This document shows positions 21,128 through 32,470 of a DNA stretch of 64,000 nucleotides, in pieces. This stretch comes from Polaribacter batillariae (lineage in GTDB: Bacteria > Bacteroidota > Bacteroidia > Flavobacteriales > Flavobacteriaceae). The notes below the pieces were generated by a model. That model worked only from the letters and a program-made list of their open reading frames with translations, did not search any database and was not told the DNA's origin. Every line of letters begins with the position of its first letter. Position 1 is the stretch's first letter. Position numbers and translations under genes: made by a program. The stretch is from positions 2,852,001 through 2,916,000 of the forward strand of contig NZ_CP071795.1 of NCBI RefSeq assembly GCF_017498485.1. Direction: 5' to 3'.

Positions 21128-21679
21128 ATGAGTTACGTACCAAGATTAAAAGCAGAATACAAAGAAAGAGTGATTAAAGCTCTTACTGAAGAATTCAGTT
21201 ATAAAAATGTAATGCAAGTACCTAAATTAGAAAAAATAGTAGTTTCTAAAGGTGTGGGTGCTGCAATTGCAGATAAGAAATTAATAGATTATGCTGTAGA
21301 AGAATTGACTAAAATTACAGGTCAAAAAGCAATTTCTACAATGTCTAAAAAAGATGTTGCCGCATTTAAATTACGTAAAGGAATGCCAATTGGTGTAAAA
21401 GTTACTCTACGTGGAGACAAAATGTACGAATTCTTAGACAGACTGGTTACAGCTTCTTTACCTCGTGTAAGAGACTTTAACGGTATAAAAGCTAATGGTT
21501 TCGATGGAAGAGGTAATTACAATTTAGGTATTGCCGAACAAATCATCTACCCAGAAATAAATATTGATCAAGTGAAAAAAATCAATGGAATGGATATTAC
21601 TTTTGTAACATCTGCCAACACCGATAAAGAAGCAAAATCATTATTAGGAGAATTAGGTTTACCATTCAAAAAAAATTAA
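21128..21679 (+). CDS. rplE: 50S ribosomal protein L5
   Basis: A 183-residue L5 ([44 protein letters not shown]). It binds 5S rRNA in the central protuberance. Three bases before rpsN. Confidence 0.98.
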   Translation: MSYVPRLKAEYKERVIKALTEEFSYKNVMQVPKLEKIVVSKGVGAAIADKKLIDYAVEELTKITGQKAISTMSKKDVAAFKLRKGMPIGVKVTLRGDKMYEFLDRLVTASLPRVRDFNGIKANGFDGRGNYNLGIAEQIIYPEINIDQVKKINGMDITFVTSANTDKEAKSLLGELGLPFKKN

Positions 21680-21682
21680 GAA

Positions 21683-21952
21683 ATGGCTAAAGAATCAATG
21701 AAAGCGCGTGAGCGCAAAAGACAACGTACTGTTGCAAAATATGCCGAAAAAAGAAAAGCTTTAAAAGAAGCTGGAGATTATGAAGCATTACAGAAATTAC
21801 CAAAAAATGCATCACCAGTTAGATTGCACAACAGATGTAAATTAACTGGTCGTCCAAAAGGATACATGCGTCAGTTTGGTTTGTCTCGTGTTACGTTTCG
21901 TGAAATGGCAAATCAAGGATTAATACCAGGTGTTAGAAAAGCAAGTTGGTAG
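21683..21952 (+). CDS. rpsN: 30S ribosomal protein S14 (zinc-free long form)
   Basis: An 89-residue S14 ([43 protein letters not shown]). Only one cysteine remains, so this is the long form without the zinc-binding CxxC pairs. It is the last gene before a terminator/promoter overlap that splits the cluster. Confidence 0.97.
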   Translation: MAKESMKARERKRQRTVAKYAEKRKALKEAGDYEALQKLPKNASPVRLHNRCKLTGRPKGYMRQFGLSRVTFREMANQGLIPGVRKASW

Positions 21953-21979
21953 AAATCAGAAATAAAGCTTCAAAATAAA

Positions 21980-22015
21980 AATAGAATGTGTATCTTTGCA
22001 CGCTCTATTTTTTTT
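21980..22015 (+). terminator. Terminator after rpsN with a promoter -7 element in its loop
   Basis: AATAGA (21980-21985) pairs with TCTATT (22004-22009) and GTG (21988-21990) with CAC (21999-22001), followed by eight T. The loop contains TATCTTTG (21991-21998), a TAnnTTTG promoter element. There is no good TTG at -33, so the promoter may be weak or need help. Confidence 0.6.
21991..21998 (+). promoter_or_regulatory. Putative -7 element of the rpsH (spc) transcript
   Basis: TATCTTTG matches TAnnTTTG and would start a transcript with a leader of about 110 bases before rpsH. It lies inside the loop of the terminator hairpin. Confidence 0.5.
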
Positions 22016-22041
22016 GAGTATAAGAATGTTAACTGATTATA

Positions 22042-22093
22042 GGTTCGAATTTCACAGAGAAATCTGTAGGTACAATAGAGATTTTCGAAAACC
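22042..22093 (+). promoter_or_regulatory. Folded leader of rpsH
   Basis: An outer helix (GGTT with AACC and CGAA with TTCG, two-base bulge; 22042-22049 with 22084-22093) encloses a hairpin with a GAAA tetraloop (ACAGA/TCTGT, 22054-22067). A role as a ribosomal-protein autoregulatory site, for example for S8, is possible but unproven. Confidence 0.4.
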
Positions 22094-22114
22094 GGAATCG
22101 CAATTTAAATAAAT

Positions 22115-22513
22115 ATGTATACAGATCCAATCGCGGATTTTCTTACAAGAGTAAGAAATGCTATCGCAGCAGGACACAGAGTAGTAGAAGTTCCAGCTTC
22201 AAATTTGAAGAAGGAAATGACTAAAATTTTGTTTGATCAAGGGTATATTTTAAGCTATCAGTTCAACGACGATAAAGTCCAAGGAACCATTAAGATTGCT
22301 TTAAAATACGACAAAGACACAAAAGAGTCAGTAATTAGAAAAATTCAACGAATCAGTACACCAGGTTTACGTAAATACGTTGGCTCAACAGAGATGCCAA
22401 GAGTATTAAACGGACTTGGAATTGCTATTGTTTCTACATCGAAAGGTGTAATGACAAACAAAAAAGCACGTCAAGAAAATGTTGGAGGAGAAGTTTTATG
22501 TTACGTTTATTAA
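22115..22513 (+). CDS. rpsH: 30S ribosomal protein S8
   Basis: A 132-residue S8 (MYTDPIADFLTRVRNAIAAGH, STSKGVMTNKKARQENVGGEVLCYVY). It is a primary 16S binder and, in other bacteria, the regulator of the spc operon. First gene of this internal transcript. Confidence 0.98.
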   Translation: MYTDPIADFLTRVRNAIAAGHRVVEVPASNLKKEMTKILFDQGYILSYQFNDDKVQGTIKIALKYDKDTKESVIRKIQRISTPGLRKYVGSTEMPRVLNGLGIAIVSTSKGVMTNKKARQENVGGEVLCYVY

Positions 22514-22523
22514 ACCTTAAGAG

Positions 22524-23069
22524 ATGAGTAGAATAGGAAAAAATCCCATTAGCATTTCACAAGGTGTAGATGTTAATATAAAAGACAATGTTGTAACCGT
22601 AAAAGGTAAATTAGGTGAGTTAACTCAAACTATTTCAGACGGCATATCAATTAAAATTGAAGATGGTGTTATCACTTTAGATAGAGCATCCGAAAGTAAA
22701 AACCATAAAGCACAACATGGTTTAATGAGAGCTTTAATCAGTAACATGATTGAAGGTGTAAGTAAAGGCTGGACAAAAGAACTAGAATTGGTGGGTGTAG
22801 GTTATAGAGCCTCAAACCAAGGACAAAAATTAGATTTAGCTTTAGGTTTCTCTCATAATATTGTTTTAGAATTGGCTCCAGAAGTAAAAGTAGAAACAGT
22901 ATCTGAGAAAGGGAAAAACCCAATCATTAAATTAACTTCATTTGACAAGCAGTTAGTAGGTCAAATAGCAGCAAAGATTCGTTCTTTTAGAGCTCCAGAA
23001 CCTTACAAAGGAAAAGGAGTTAAGTTTGTTGGTGAATTATTAAGAAGAAAAGCAGGTAAATCTGCATAA
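22524..23069 (+). CDS. rplF: 50S ribosomal protein L6
   Basis: A 181-residue L6 with two similar domains (MSRIGKNPISI, ELVGVGYRASNQGQKLDLALGFSH, PEPYKGKGVKFVGE). It lies near the GTPase-associated region. Confidence 0.98.
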   Translation: MSRIGKNPISISQGVDVNIKDNVVTVKGKLGELTQTISDGISIKIEDGVITLDRASESKNHKAQHGLMRALISNMIEGVSKGWTKELELVGVGYRASNQGQKLDLALGFSHNIVLELAPEVKVETVSEKGKNPIIKLTSFDKQLVGQIAAKIRSFRAPEPYKGKGVKFVGELLRRKAGKSA

Positions 23070-23080
23070 TATAAAGCAAT

Positions 23081-23431
23081 ATGGCATTATCAAAGCTACA
23101 AAGAAGAGCTAGAATAAAGCGTAGAATTAGAAAAATTATCTCTGGTACAGCTGTTAAACCAAGATTATCGGTTTACAGAAGTAACAAAGAAATTTACGCA
23201 CAACTAGTGGACGATGTAAACGGAGTAACTTTAGCTTCAGTTTCATCTAGAGATAAAGATATAAAAGCAAGTTCTAAAATCGAAGCTGCCACTGCAGTTG
23301 GTAAAGCAATCGCAGAAAAGGCAAACAAAGTAGGTGTAGAAGCAGCTGCTTTCGATAGAAATGGTTATTTATACCATGGTAGAGTTAAAGTATTAGCAGA
23401 AGCTGCAAGAGAAGCTGGTTTAAAATTTTAA
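23081..23431 (+). CDS. rplR: 50S ribosomal protein L18
   Basis: A 116-residue L18 ([47 protein letters not shown]). It binds 5S rRNA with L5. Eleven bases after rplF. Confidence 0.98.
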   Translation: MALSKLQRRARIKRRIRKIISGTAVKPRLSVYRSNKEIYAQLVDDVNGVTLASVSSRDKDIKASSKIEAATAVGKAIAEKANKVGVEAAAFDRNGYLYHGRVKVLAEAAREAGLKF

Positions 23432-23437
23432 GAAATT

Positions 23438-23959
23438 ATGCAAGGTTATAAAAACGTAGAAAGAGTTAAACCAAGCGGATTAGAGCTTGTAGATAGATTA
23501 GTAGGTGTACAACGTGTTACCAAAGTAACAAAAGGGGGTAGAGCATTTGGTTTCTCTGCCATTGTAGTAGTTGGAGATGGTAATGGAGTCGTTGGGCACG
23601 GATTAGGAAAATCTAAAGATGTTTCTTCAGCAATTGCAAAAGCAGTAGAAGATGCAAAGAAAAATTTAGTAAGAATACCAATTTTAGAAGGTACATTACC
23701 TCACGAGCAAAAAGGTAAGTTTGGTGGAGCAAAAGTTTTCATTAAACCTGCTTCTGCGGGTACAGGAGTTATTGCTGGTGGAGCTGTACGTGCGGTATTA
23801 GAATCAGTTGGGGTGCATGATGTATTATCAAAATCTCAAGGTTCTTCTAACCCTCACAATGCAGTAAAAGCAACTTTCGATGCATTATTGCAACTAAGAA
23901 GTGCAACTTCAATAGCAAAGCAGCGAGGAATTTCTTTAGAAAAAGTATTTAACGGATAA
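23438..23959 (+). CDS. rpsE: 30S ribosomal protein S5
   Basis: A 173-residue S5 with the dsRNA-binding-like N-terminal domain ([25 protein letters not shown]) and the [22 protein letters not shown]-terminal domain. It takes part in translational accuracy. Confidence 0.98.
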   Translation: MQGYKNVERVKPSGLELVDRLVGVQRVTKVTKGGRAFGFSAIVVVGDGNGVVGHGLGKSKDVSSAIAKAVEDAKKNLVRIPILEGTLPHEQKGKFGGAKVFIKPASAGTGVIAGGAVRAVLESVGVHDVLSKSQGSSNPHNAVKATFDALLQLRSATSIAKQRGISLEKVFNG

Positions 23960-23970
23960 ATCTAAGAACG

Positions 23971-24153
23971 ATGGCAAAAATAAGAGTTACACAAGTAAAA
24001 AGTCAAATCGGACGCCTTCAAAATCAAAAGAGAACTTTAGAGGCACTAGGTTTACGTAGAATGAACCAAACTGTAGAACACGAGGCAACTCCTACAATTA
24101 TTGGTATGGTAAATACAGTTAAACACTTAGTTTCTTACGAAGAAATTAAATAA
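23971..24153 (+). CDS. rpmD: 50S ribosomal protein L30
   Basis: A 60-residue L30 ([30 protein letters not shown]). Small alpha/beta protein of the large subunit; length is typical. Confidence 0.97.
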   Translation: MAKIRVTQVKSQIGRLQNQKRTLEALGLRRMNQTVEHEATPTIIGMVNTVKHLVSYEEIK

Positions 24154-24167
24154 GATATTTATAAAAA

Positions 24168-24617
24168 ATGAGTTTACATAATTTAACACCGGCAGAAGGT
24201 TCCATTAAAAAAGGAAAAAGAATTGCGAGGGGTGAAGGATCTGGAAAAGGTGGCACCGCAACAAGAGGTCACAATGGACAGAAATCTCGTTCTGGTTATT
24301 CTAAGAAGATAGGTTTTGAAGGAGGGCAAATGCCACTTCAAAGACGTGTGCCTAAATTTGGTTTTACGAATATTAATCGTAAAGAATACCAAGGAATCAA
24401 TTTAGATAAGTTACAATCTTTAGTAGATAGCGGAAAGATAACAGATACAGTTAATTTAGATATTTTAATCGCCAATAGATTGGCAAGAAAAAACGACCTA
24501 GTTAAAATACTAGGAAACGGAGAATTAAAAGCTAAATTAAACATCACTGTACATAAATTTACTGCAACTGCAAAAGCGGCTATTGAGGCTGCAGGAGGAG
24601 AAGCAGTTACTTTATAA
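24168..24617 (+). CDS. rplO: 50S ribosomal protein L15
   Basis: A 149-residue L15 with the Gly/Arg-rich N-terminal arm (RIARGEGSGKGGTATRGHNGQKSRSG) and GFEGGQMPLQRRVPKFGF. Eleven bases before secY. Confidence 0.98.
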   Translation: MSLHNLTPAEGSIKKGKRIARGEGSGKGGTATRGHNGQKSRSGYSKKIGFEGGQMPLQRRVPKFGFTNINRKEYQGINLDKLQSLVDSGKITDTVNLDILIANRLARKNDLVKILGNGELKAKLNITVHKFTATAKAAIEAAGGEAVTL

Positions 24618-24628
24618 GAAACGTAAAT

Positions 24629-25951
24629 ATGAATTTTATTAATACGCTAAAAGACATTTTTAAGATCGAAGAATTAAAAAATAAAATTTTTCTTACAATC
24701 GGTTTAATTGCTGTATATCGTTTCATGGCGGCTGTTCCATTACCTGGAATAGATCCATTACAATTAGCAGCATTAAAAGAAAGTACTTCAGGAGGTCTTT
24801 TAGGATTATTGAATGCATTTACAGGAGGAGCATTTGCTAGAGCGTCAGTAATGGCACTTGGTATAATGCCTTATATTTCTGCATCTATTGTAGTTCAGTT
24901 AATGGGAATTGCGGTTCCTTATTTACAGAAGCTACAAAAAGATGGAGAAAGTGGACGTAAAAAAATTACACAAATTACAAGGTGGTTAACCATAGGTATT
25001 ACCTTAGTGCAAGCACCAACGTATATTACCGCTATTAAAACTCAGTTTGGTTTAGGACCAGAAGCATTTTTAGTAAGCGGACCTACATTTTGGATTTCAT
25101 CAATTATCATTTTAACTGCAGGTACAATTTTTGCAATGTGGTTAGGTGAGCGTATTACAGACAAAGGTGTGGGTAATGGTATTTCATTATTAATTACTGT
25201 GGGTATCATCGCAAACTTTCCAGCAGCATTTTTACAAGAGTTTGTTGCAAAAACAACAAATGCTGGTGCAGGAGGAATTATGATGATTTTGATTGAAATT
25301 ATCGTTTGGTTTGTCGTAATTTTATTAACTGTGCTATTAGTAACTGCCGTTCGAAAAATTGCAGTACAATATGCCAGAAGAACAGTTGCAGGAAACATAC
25401 AAAATGTTGCAGGTTCAAGAGATTATATTCCTTTGAAATTAAATGCAGCAGGTGTTATGCCAATTATCTTTGCACAAGCAATTATGTTTTTACCAGTTGC
25501 TTTAGCTCAAAAATTTCCAGCAATTGCAAGTTTACAAGATATTAATGGGTTATGGTACAATGTAATATTTGCATTGCTAATTATCATTTTTAGTTTCTTC
25601 TACACAGCCATTACAATTCCTACGAATAAAATGGCAGAAGATTTAAAAAGAAGTGGTGGTTTTATACCAGGAATAAGACCAGGAAAAGACACAGCAGAAA
25701 AGTTAGATAGCGTTTTATCTAGAATTACGTTCCCAGGATCGTTATTTTTAGCGGCTTTATCTATTTTACCAGCAATTGTAGTTCAGTTTGGAGTACAACA
25801 AAGTTGGGCCATGTTTTACGGAGGTACCTCATTAATAATTATGGTAGGTGTTGCAATCGATACAATGCAACAAATTAACTCGTATTTATTAAATCGCCAT
25901 TACGATGGTTTAATGAAACCGGGAAGTAGCAATAGAAAATCGAATAAATAA
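24629..25951 (+). CDS. secY: Protein translocase subunit SecY
   Basis: A 440-residue core of the SecYEG channel with ten transmembrane segments. Conserved pieces are the plug/TM2 region ([15 protein letters not shown]), the cytoplasmic loop ending [14 protein letters not shown] and the C-terminal [13 protein letters not shown]. Co-transcribed with rplO and infA, as is usual in spc operons. Confidence 0.98.
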   Translation: MNFINTLKDIFKIEELKNKIFLTIGLIAVYRFMAAVPLPGIDPLQLAALKESTSGGLLGLLNAFTGGAFARASVMALGIMPYISASIVVQLMGIAVPYLQKLQKDGESGRKKITQITRWLTIGITLVQAPTYITAIKTQFGLGPEAFLVSGPTFWISSIIILTAGTIFAMWLGERITDKGVGNGISLLITVGIIANFPAAFLQEFVAKTTNAGAGGIMMILIEIIVWFVVILLTVLLVTAVRKIAVQYARRTVAGNIQNVAGSRDYIPLKLNAAGVMPIIFAQAIMFLPVALAQKFPAIASLQDINGLWYNVIFALLIIIFSFFYTAITIPTNKMAEDLKRSGGFIPGIRPGKDTAEKLDSVLSRITFPGSLFLAALSILPAIVVQFGVQQSWAMFYGGTSLIIMVGVAIDTMQQINSYLLNRHYDGLMKPGSSNRKSNK

Positions 25952-25955
25952 TAAT

Positions 25956-26171
25956 ATGGCTAAACAATCAGCAATTCAACAAGACGGAACCATTACAGAA
26001 GCATTATCAAATGCAATGTTTCGTGTAGAATTAGAAAACGGACATATTGTAACGGCTCATATCTCTGGTAAAATGCGTATGCATTATATCAAACTTTTGC
26101 CAGGTGATAAGGTAAAATTAGAAATGAGTCCATACGATTTAACAAAAGCAAGAATTACTTATAGATATTAA
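25956..26171 (+). CDS. infA: Translation initiation factor IF-1
   Basis: A 71-residue OB-fold protein ([44 protein letters not shown]). It occupies the A site during initiation. Four bases after secY. Confidence 0.97.
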   Translation: MAKQSAIQQDGTITEALSNAMFRVELENGHIVTAHISGKMRMHYIKLLPGDKVKLEMSPYDLTKARITYRY

Positions 26172-26253
26172 AGTATTTAACGATTCGAAATTAAACGATT
26201 AGTTATTTTTTTTGAATCTACTAAATCTTTAATTTTTAAATAAAACAAAAGAG

Positions 26254-26370
26254 ATGAAAGTAAGAGCATCAGTTAAGAAAAGAAGTGCCGACTGCAAAAT
26301 AGTACGCAGAAAAGGTAGATTATATGTAATAAATAAACAAAATCCTAGATTTAAACAAAGACAAGGGTAA
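26254..26370 (+). CDS. rpmJ: 50S ribosomal protein L36 (zinc-free form)
   Basis: A 38-residue protein, [14 protein letters not shown] then a [20 protein letters not shown] segment and QRQG. Only one of the four zinc ligands (Cys14) is present, so it is the zinc-independent form usual in this phylum. Its stop overlaps the rpsM start by one base (TAATG). Confidence 0.95.
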   Translation: MKVRASVKKRSADCKIVRRKGRLYVINKQNPRFKQRQG

Positions 26371-26735
26371 TGGCAAGAATAGCAGGTATTGATATTCCAA
26401 AGAATAAAAGAGGTGTTATCGCTTTAACTTACATCTTTGGTATAGGAAACAGTAGAGCTAAACAAATTTTAGCACAAGCAAAAGTAGATGAGAGCATTAA
26501 AGTTCAAGACTGGACAGATGATCAAATCGCTGCAATTAGAGAACAAGTTGGATCTTTTACAATTGAAGGAGAATTGCGTTCTGAGGTACAAATAAACATT
26601 AAACGTTTAATGGATATTGGTTGCCAAAGAGGAATTCGCCATAGATTAGGACTTCCCTTAAGAGGGCAAAGAACTAAGAACAATTCGCGTACTAGAAAAG
26701 GTAAGAGAAAAACTGTAGCTAACAAGAAAAAATAA
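26370..26735 (+). CDS. rpsM: 30S ribosomal protein S13
   Basis: A 121-residue S13 ([48 protein letters not shown]). It contacts the P-site tRNA and bridges to the large subunit. First protein of the alpha set, overlapping rpmJ. Confidence 0.98.
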   Translation: MARIAGIDIPKNKRGVIALTYIFGIGNSRAKQILAQAKVDESIKVQDWTDDQIAAIREQVGSFTIEGELRSEVQINIKRLMDIGCQRGIRHRLGLPLRGQRTKNNSRTRKGKRKTVANKKK

Positions 26736-26815
26736 AGTTAGATAAAGTAATAAAGATCTAAACATTAACGAAAGTTAAAAATTAGAAAACTAAATTACTA
26801 AAACTTAAAATAATT

Positions 26816-27199
26816 ATGGCAAAAGCAAGCACAAAGAAACGTAAAGTAATAATTGATGCTATTGGAGAGGCTCATATAACTGCATCTTTCAACAATATCA
26901 TTATATCTTTAACAAATAAAAAAGGTGACGTTATTTCTTGGTCATCTGCTGGAAAAATGGGGTTTAGAGGTTCTAAAAAGAATACTCCTTATGCAGCTCA
27001 ATTAGCAGCAGAAGACTGTGCAAACGTGGCAAAAGAAGCGGGTTTACGTAAAGTAAAAGTTTATGTAAAAGGCCCAGGAAATGGTAGAGAATCTGCGATT
27101 AGATCTATCCACAATTCTGGTATTGAAGTAACTGAAATTATCGATGTTACTCCAATTCCACACAATGGATGTCGTCCACCAAAAAGAAGAAGAGTATAA
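26816..27199 (+). CDS. rpsK: 30S ribosomal protein S11
   Basis: A 127-residue S11 ([57 protein letters not shown]). It lies on the platform by the mRNA exit. A perfect 8-bp palindromic hairpin (27198-27217) covers its stop codon. Confidence 0.98.
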   Translation: MAKASTKKRKVIIDAIGEAHITASFNNIIISLTNKKGDVISWSSAGKMGFRGSKKNTPYAAQLAAEDCANVAKEAGLRKVKVYVKGPGNGRESAIRSIHNSGIEVTEIIDVTPIPHNGCRPPKRRRV

Positions 27200-27274
27200 T
27201 TTGATTTTTATCAAATTATATGCACGGCATTTTACAAATAAATAAAAAATTATATTTTAATTTAATAGGAATCA

Positions 27275-27307
27275 GGTTATCGAAGGAGTAAGCCTTAATT
27301 CATAACC
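27275..27307 (+). promoter_or_regulatory. Folded leader upstream of rpsD
   Basis: GGTTAT (27275-27280) pairs with ATAACC (27302-27307) around an AAGG/CCTT hairpin (27283-27296), just 21 bases ahead of rpsD. S4 is the autoregulator of the alpha operon in other bacteria, so this could be its target; that is an inference. Confidence 0.35.
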
Positions 27308-27328
27308 CCTATTTATAACAACAACGAA

Positions 27329-27934
27329 ATGGCAAGATATACAGGACCAAAAACTAAAATTGCTCGTAAATTTGGCGAAGCAATCTTTGGAGAAGACAAG
27401 AACTTCGAAAAAAGAAACTACCCTCCAGGACAGCATGGAAATGCTAGAAGAAGAGGAAAAAAATCTGAATACGCTACCCAATTAATGGAGAAGCAAAAAG
27501 CAAAATATACCTATGGTATTTTAGAGCGTCAATTCAGAAACTTATTTAAAGACGCACAATCTGCCTCTGGAATTACAGGTGAAATCTTATTACAATTATG
27601 TGAGTCTCGTTTAGACAATGTAGTTTATAGAATGGGAATTTCTAAATCTAGAAGCGGTGCACGTCAGTTAGTTTCTCACAGGCACATTACTGTAAACGGA
27701 GAGCTAGTAAACATACCATCTTATAGATTAAAAGAAGGAGATGTGGTATCTGTTAGAGAAAAATCTAAATCATTAGTAGCTATCGAAGATGCTTTAGCTT
27801 CTAATAACAATGTTTTTGAATGGTTAACTTGGAACAACGATACCAAATCTGGAACTTTCGTAAAAGTACCAGAAAGAATGCAAATTCCAGAAAACATTAA
27901 AGAACAATTAATTGTAGAATTATATTCTAAATAA
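27329..27934 (+). CDS. rpsD: 30S ribosomal protein S4 (zinc-free form)
   Basis: A 201-residue S4 with the N-terminal helical part ([40 protein letters not shown]), lacking the zinc-finger cysteines, and the S4 RNA-binding domain ([32 protein letters not shown]). It initiates 30S assembly. Confidence 0.98.
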   Translation: MARYTGPKTKIARKFGEAIFGEDKNFEKRNYPPGQHGNARRRGKKSEYATQLMEKQKAKYTYGILERQFRNLFKDAQSASGITGEILLQLCESRLDNVVYRMGISKSRSGARQLVSHRHITVNGELVNIPSYRLKEGDVVSVREKSKSLVAIEDALASNNNVFEWLTWNNDTKSGTFVKVPERMQIPENIKEQLIVELYSK

Positions 27935-28027
27935 TAACGAATCATATTGGTATTTGTCCAAAGGGTTTATTTGAAATTCTTCAAACATTTAAACCGCGCA
28001 ACCAAATAACAATTAAAACGAAGAAAT

Positions 28028-29020
28028 ATGGCAATTTTAAATTTTCAGAAACCAGATAAAGTAATAATGATCGAATCTACAGATTTTTCTGGTAGATTTG
28101 AGTTTAGACCACTAGAACCAGGATTTGGTTTAACAGTAGGGAATGCTTTAAGAAGAGTACTTTTATCATCTTTAGAAGGTTTTGCAATAACATCATTAAG
28201 AATAGATGGTGTAGAACATGAGTTTTCTACAGTTCCAGGAGTTGTAGAAGATGTTACAGAAATTATTCTAAACTTAAAACAAGTACGTTTTAAGAAACAA
28301 ATAGACGATACTGATAGAGAAACTGTTTCTGTATCTGTTTCTGGACAAGAGCAATTTACTGCAGGCGATTTACAAAAGTTTATTTCAGGTTTTCAGGTAC
28401 TAAACCCAGATTTAGTAATCTGTAATATGGATAAATCTGTAAAATTAAATGCAGAAATTACCATAGAAAAAGGTAGAGGATTTGTTCCTGCAGAAGAAAA
28501 TAAAAAAGCAACTGCACCAATTGGAACCATCTTTACAGACTCTATTTACACGCCAATAAAAAACGTAAAATATTCAATTGAAAACTTTCGTGTAGAACAA
28601 AAAACAGACTACGAAAAATTAGTTTTCGATATCGATACTGATGGATCCATCAATCCAAAAGATGCATTAACAGAAGCTGCAAAAATATTAATCCACCACT
28701 TTATGTTATTCTCAGACGAGCGTATTACTTTAGAGGCAGATGAAATTGCACAAACAGAAACGTATGATGAAGAATCATTACACATGCGTCAGTTATTAAA
28801 AACCAGATTAATCGACATGGATTTGTCTGTAAGAGCTTTAAATTGTTTAAAAGCAGCAGAAGTAGATACATTAGGAGATTTAGTTTCTTTTAACAAAAGC
28901 GACTTAATGAAGTTCCGTAACTTCGGTAAAAAATCATTAACAGAACTAGAAGAATTAGTAATTGTTAAAGGATTAAACTTTGGTATGGACTTAAGCAAAT
29001 ATAAATTAGATAGAGATTAA
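28028..29020 (+). CDS. rpoA: RNA polymerase subunit alpha
   Basis: A 330-residue alpha subunit. The N-terminal dimerisation domain has [21 protein letters not shown]. The C-terminal DNA/activator-binding domain (about 255-320) has [25 protein letters not shown] and the helix-hairpin-helix [13 protein letters not shown]. Part of the alpha operon. Confidence 0.98.
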   Translation: MAILNFQKPDKVIMIESTDFSGRFEFRPLEPGFGLTVGNALRRVLLSSLEGFAITSLRIDGVEHEFSTVPGVVEDVTEIILNLKQVRFKKQIDDTDRETVSVSVSGQEQFTAGDLQKFISGFQVLNPDLVICNMDKSVKLNAEITIEKGRGFVPAEENKKATAPIGTIFTDSIYTPIKNVKYSIENFRVEQKTDYEKLVFDIDTDGSINPKDALTEAAKILIHHFMLFSDERITLEADEIAQTETYDEESLHMRQLLKTRLIDMDLSVRALNCLKAAEVDTLGDLVSFNKSDLMKFRNFGKKSLTELEELVIVKGLNFGMDLSKYKLDRD

Positions 29021-29021
29021 T

Positions 29022-29065
29022 CTTTCATATTTTGCTCCTCAAAGCGGGTTTGAGCAAGATGAAAG
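29022..29065 (+). other. Hairpin between rpoA and rplQ
   Basis: CTTTCAT (29022-29028) pairs with ATGAAAG (29059-29065) and TGCTC with GAGCA inside. It has no T run, so it is more likely a processing or stability element than a terminator. Confidence 0.45.
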
Positions 29066-29080
29066 TATAAAACAAACGTC

Positions 29081-29554
29081 ATGAGACACGGAAAAAAATT
29101 TAACCACTTAGGAAGAAAAACAGCGCACAGAAAAGCGATGTTAGCAAATATGACTTGTTCTTTAATACAGCACAAGCGTATTAACACAACACTTGCAAAA
29201 GCAAAAGCACTGCGTTTATTCGCAGAGCCTTTAATTACGAAGTCTAAAGCAGATACAACTCATAACAGACGTATTGTTTTTAGTTATTTACGTGATAAAT
29301 TTGCTGTTACAGAATTATTTAAAGAAATCTCTGTAAAAATTGCAGATAGACCAGGAGGTTATTTACGTATTATTAAATTAGGAAACCGTCAAGGAGACAA
29401 TGCTCCTATGGCAATGATAGAATTTGTAGATTACAACGAAATTTACAATCCTAAAGGTAAAAAAGCGAAGAGATCTACGCGTAGAGGAAGAAGCAAAAAA
29501 GCAAATGCCCCACAAGTAGAACAAACAACAACAGAAGAAAAATCTGAAGAATAA
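29081..29554 (+). CDS. rplQ: 50S ribosomal protein L17
   Basis: A 157-residue L17 ([65 protein letters not shown]). An acidic, Thr/Glu-rich tail of about 35 residues is usual for Bacteroidota. Last gene of the ribosomal cluster. Confidence 0.98.
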   Translation: MRHGKKFNHLGRKTAHRKAMLANMTCSLIQHKRINTTLAKAKALRLFAEPLITKSKADTTHNRRIVFSYLRDKFAVTELFKEISVKIADRPGGYLRIIKLGNRQGDNAPMAMIEFVDYNEIYNPKGKKAKRSTRRGRSKKANAPQVEQTTTEEKSEE

Positions 29555-29583
29555 ATTAAAAATGAAAATTTTTAAATCATATA

Positions 29584-29617
29584 AAAGGGATAAGCGTTTA
29601 CGTTTATCCCTTTTTTT
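29584..29617 (+). terminator. Terminator of the ribosomal cluster
   Basis: A 13-bp stem with one G-T pair (29584-29596 with 29601-29613, core AGGGATAA) with loop TTTA runs into a long T tract, 30 bases after the rplQ stop. Confidence 0.88.
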
Positions 29618-29650
29618 ATATTTTTACAATATCAAACACAACAACAATCT

Positions 29651-30769
29651 ATGAAATATCAAACACGAAAAAAAGCCTTAGTTTTATTAGCAGACGGAAC
29701 TATTTTTTACGGTAAATCTGTAGGTATAGAAGGGACAGCCACAGGAGAAATTTGTTTTAATACGGGGATGACAGGTTACCAAGAAATTTTTACAGATCCA
29801 TCTTACTTTGGGCAAATAATGGTAATGGCCAATGCACACATTGGAAATTACGGAGTAAATAAAGAAGAAGTAGAATCTGATGGAATTAAAATCTCCGGAT
29901 TAATTTGTAGAAATTTTAGTTTTACACATTCTAGAGTAAATTCAGATGGAAATTTAAAAGATTGGTTTGAAGCACATAATTTAGTTGGAATATCGGATGT
30001 AGATACCAGAGCATTAGTAGCATATATTAGAGATAATGGAGCAATGAATGCCATTATATCTACAGATGTCGATAATATAGATGCATTAAAAAAGCAATTA
30101 GCAGCAGTACCAAGTATGAAAGGTTTAGAACTCGCCTCTAAAGTTTCTACCAAAGAACCTTATTTTGTTGGAGATGAAAACGCTGATATTAAAATAGCTG
30201 CTTTAGACATAGGTATCAAGAAAAATATTTTAAGAAACTTTACTAAAAGAGGCGCCTATATAAAAGTATTTCCTTATAATTCTTCATTTGAAGATTTAGC
30301 TTCTTTTAATCCAGATGGATATTTTATTTCAAATGGTCCAGGAGATCCAGAACCATTAAAAGATGCGCAAGAAGTCGCAAAAGAAATTATCAAAAGAAAC
30401 CTCCCTTTATTCGGAATTTGTTTAGGCCACCAAGTTATTGCTTTGGCAAATAGTATTTCTACTTATAAAATGCACAATGGGCACAGAGGAATCAATCATC
30501 CTGTGAAAAATTTATTAACAGGAAAAGGAGAAATTACCTCACAAAACCACGGTTTTGCCATCAATAGAGAAGAAACAGAAGCAAATTCTGATGTAGAAAT
30601 TACACACCTTCACTTAAACGACCATACAGTTGCTGGTATTCAAATGAAAAATAAACCCGTTTTTTCTGTTCAACATCATCCAGAAGCAAGCCCAGGACCA
30701 CATGATTCAGAATATTTATTTGATCAATTTATAGATACCATAAAAAAACACAATAACGTACCTGCTTAG
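29651..30769 (+). CDS. carA: Carbamoyl phosphate synthase small subunit
   Basis: A 372-residue glutaminase subunit that supplies ammonia to CarB for arginine and pyrimidine synthesis. The N-terminal CarA domain shows LLADGTIFYGKSVG and EICFNTGMTGYQEIFTDPSY. The class I amidotransferase domain has the nucleophile in FGICLGHQV and the His/Glu pair in VQHHPEASPGPHDS. carB is not adjacent. Confidence 0.97.
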   Translation: MKYQTRKKALVLLADGTIFYGKSVGIEGTATGEICFNTGMTGYQEIFTDPSYFGQIMVMANAHIGNYGVNKEEVESDGIKISGLICRNFSFTHSRVNSDGNLKDWFEAHNLVGISDVDTRALVAYIRDNGAMNAIISTDVDNIDALKKQLAAVPSMKGLELASKVSTKEPYFVGDENADIKIAALDIGIKKNILRNFTKRGAYIKVFPYNSSFEDLASFNPDGYFISNGPGDPEPLKDAQEVAKEIIKRNLPLFGICLGHQVIALANSISTYKMHNGHRGINHPVKNLLTGKGEITSQNHGFAINREETEANSDVEITHLHLNDHTVAGIQMKNKPVFSVQHHPEASPGPHDSEYLFDQFIDTIKKHNNVPA

Positions 30770-30889
30770 CTGTAAAATGCTGCCTTTCTATTGAAAACGT
30801 TTTCGTAAGAAACTCTTTAAAATCAAGAGAATCAGTAGCTTTTTCGTAAATTAGCACCAAAGTTTAAAAACAGATAAATAACTAAATAA

Positions 30890-32185
<1,296 letters not shown>

Positions 32186-32209
32186 TTTTTTCACTCGATA
32201 AAATTAAAG

Positions 32210-32348
32210 GAGGCCGTCTCGAAAAGTATTAAAAGTTGTTATTCCGACTGTAATGGAGAAATCTTATTTATTGAATTTCAATATTTTAGATTTTTCGACT
32301 TCACTCAAAATAACAGCTAAATTTACTTTTGAGACAGCCTCTTTTTTT
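32210..32348 (+). terminator. Composite terminator after eno with a nested palindromic repeat
   Basis: An 18-bp arm (32210-32228, GAGGCCGTCTC...) pairs with 32324-32341 with one mismatch and one bulge and is followed by seven T. About 95 bases between the arms hold a second inverted repeat (32237-32315), a member of the dispersed palindrome family described elsewhere in this window. Confidence 0.65.
32237..32315. repeat. Dispersed palindromic repeat, copy 1
   Basis: Ends TGTTA...TAACA. The inner arms resemble TGTCATTtcGA..GAGAAATCTTA and its complement, as in the copies at 42537, 43821, 45486, 49450 and 56758. Confidence 0.65.
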
Positions 32349-32470
32349 GTGAATTGTAATATAAGTTAATATTATTTTAAAATATTAAAATTCTATATAT
32401 CAGTCTTTATAAATTATTTAAAATTTGGTATCTTCGTGAGCACAGAAAAATACTTAAAAACCATTTATAA

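Noticed and set aside
25042..25398. 118-residue - strand frame in secY
   Set aside because: Antisense shadow of membrane-segment codons.
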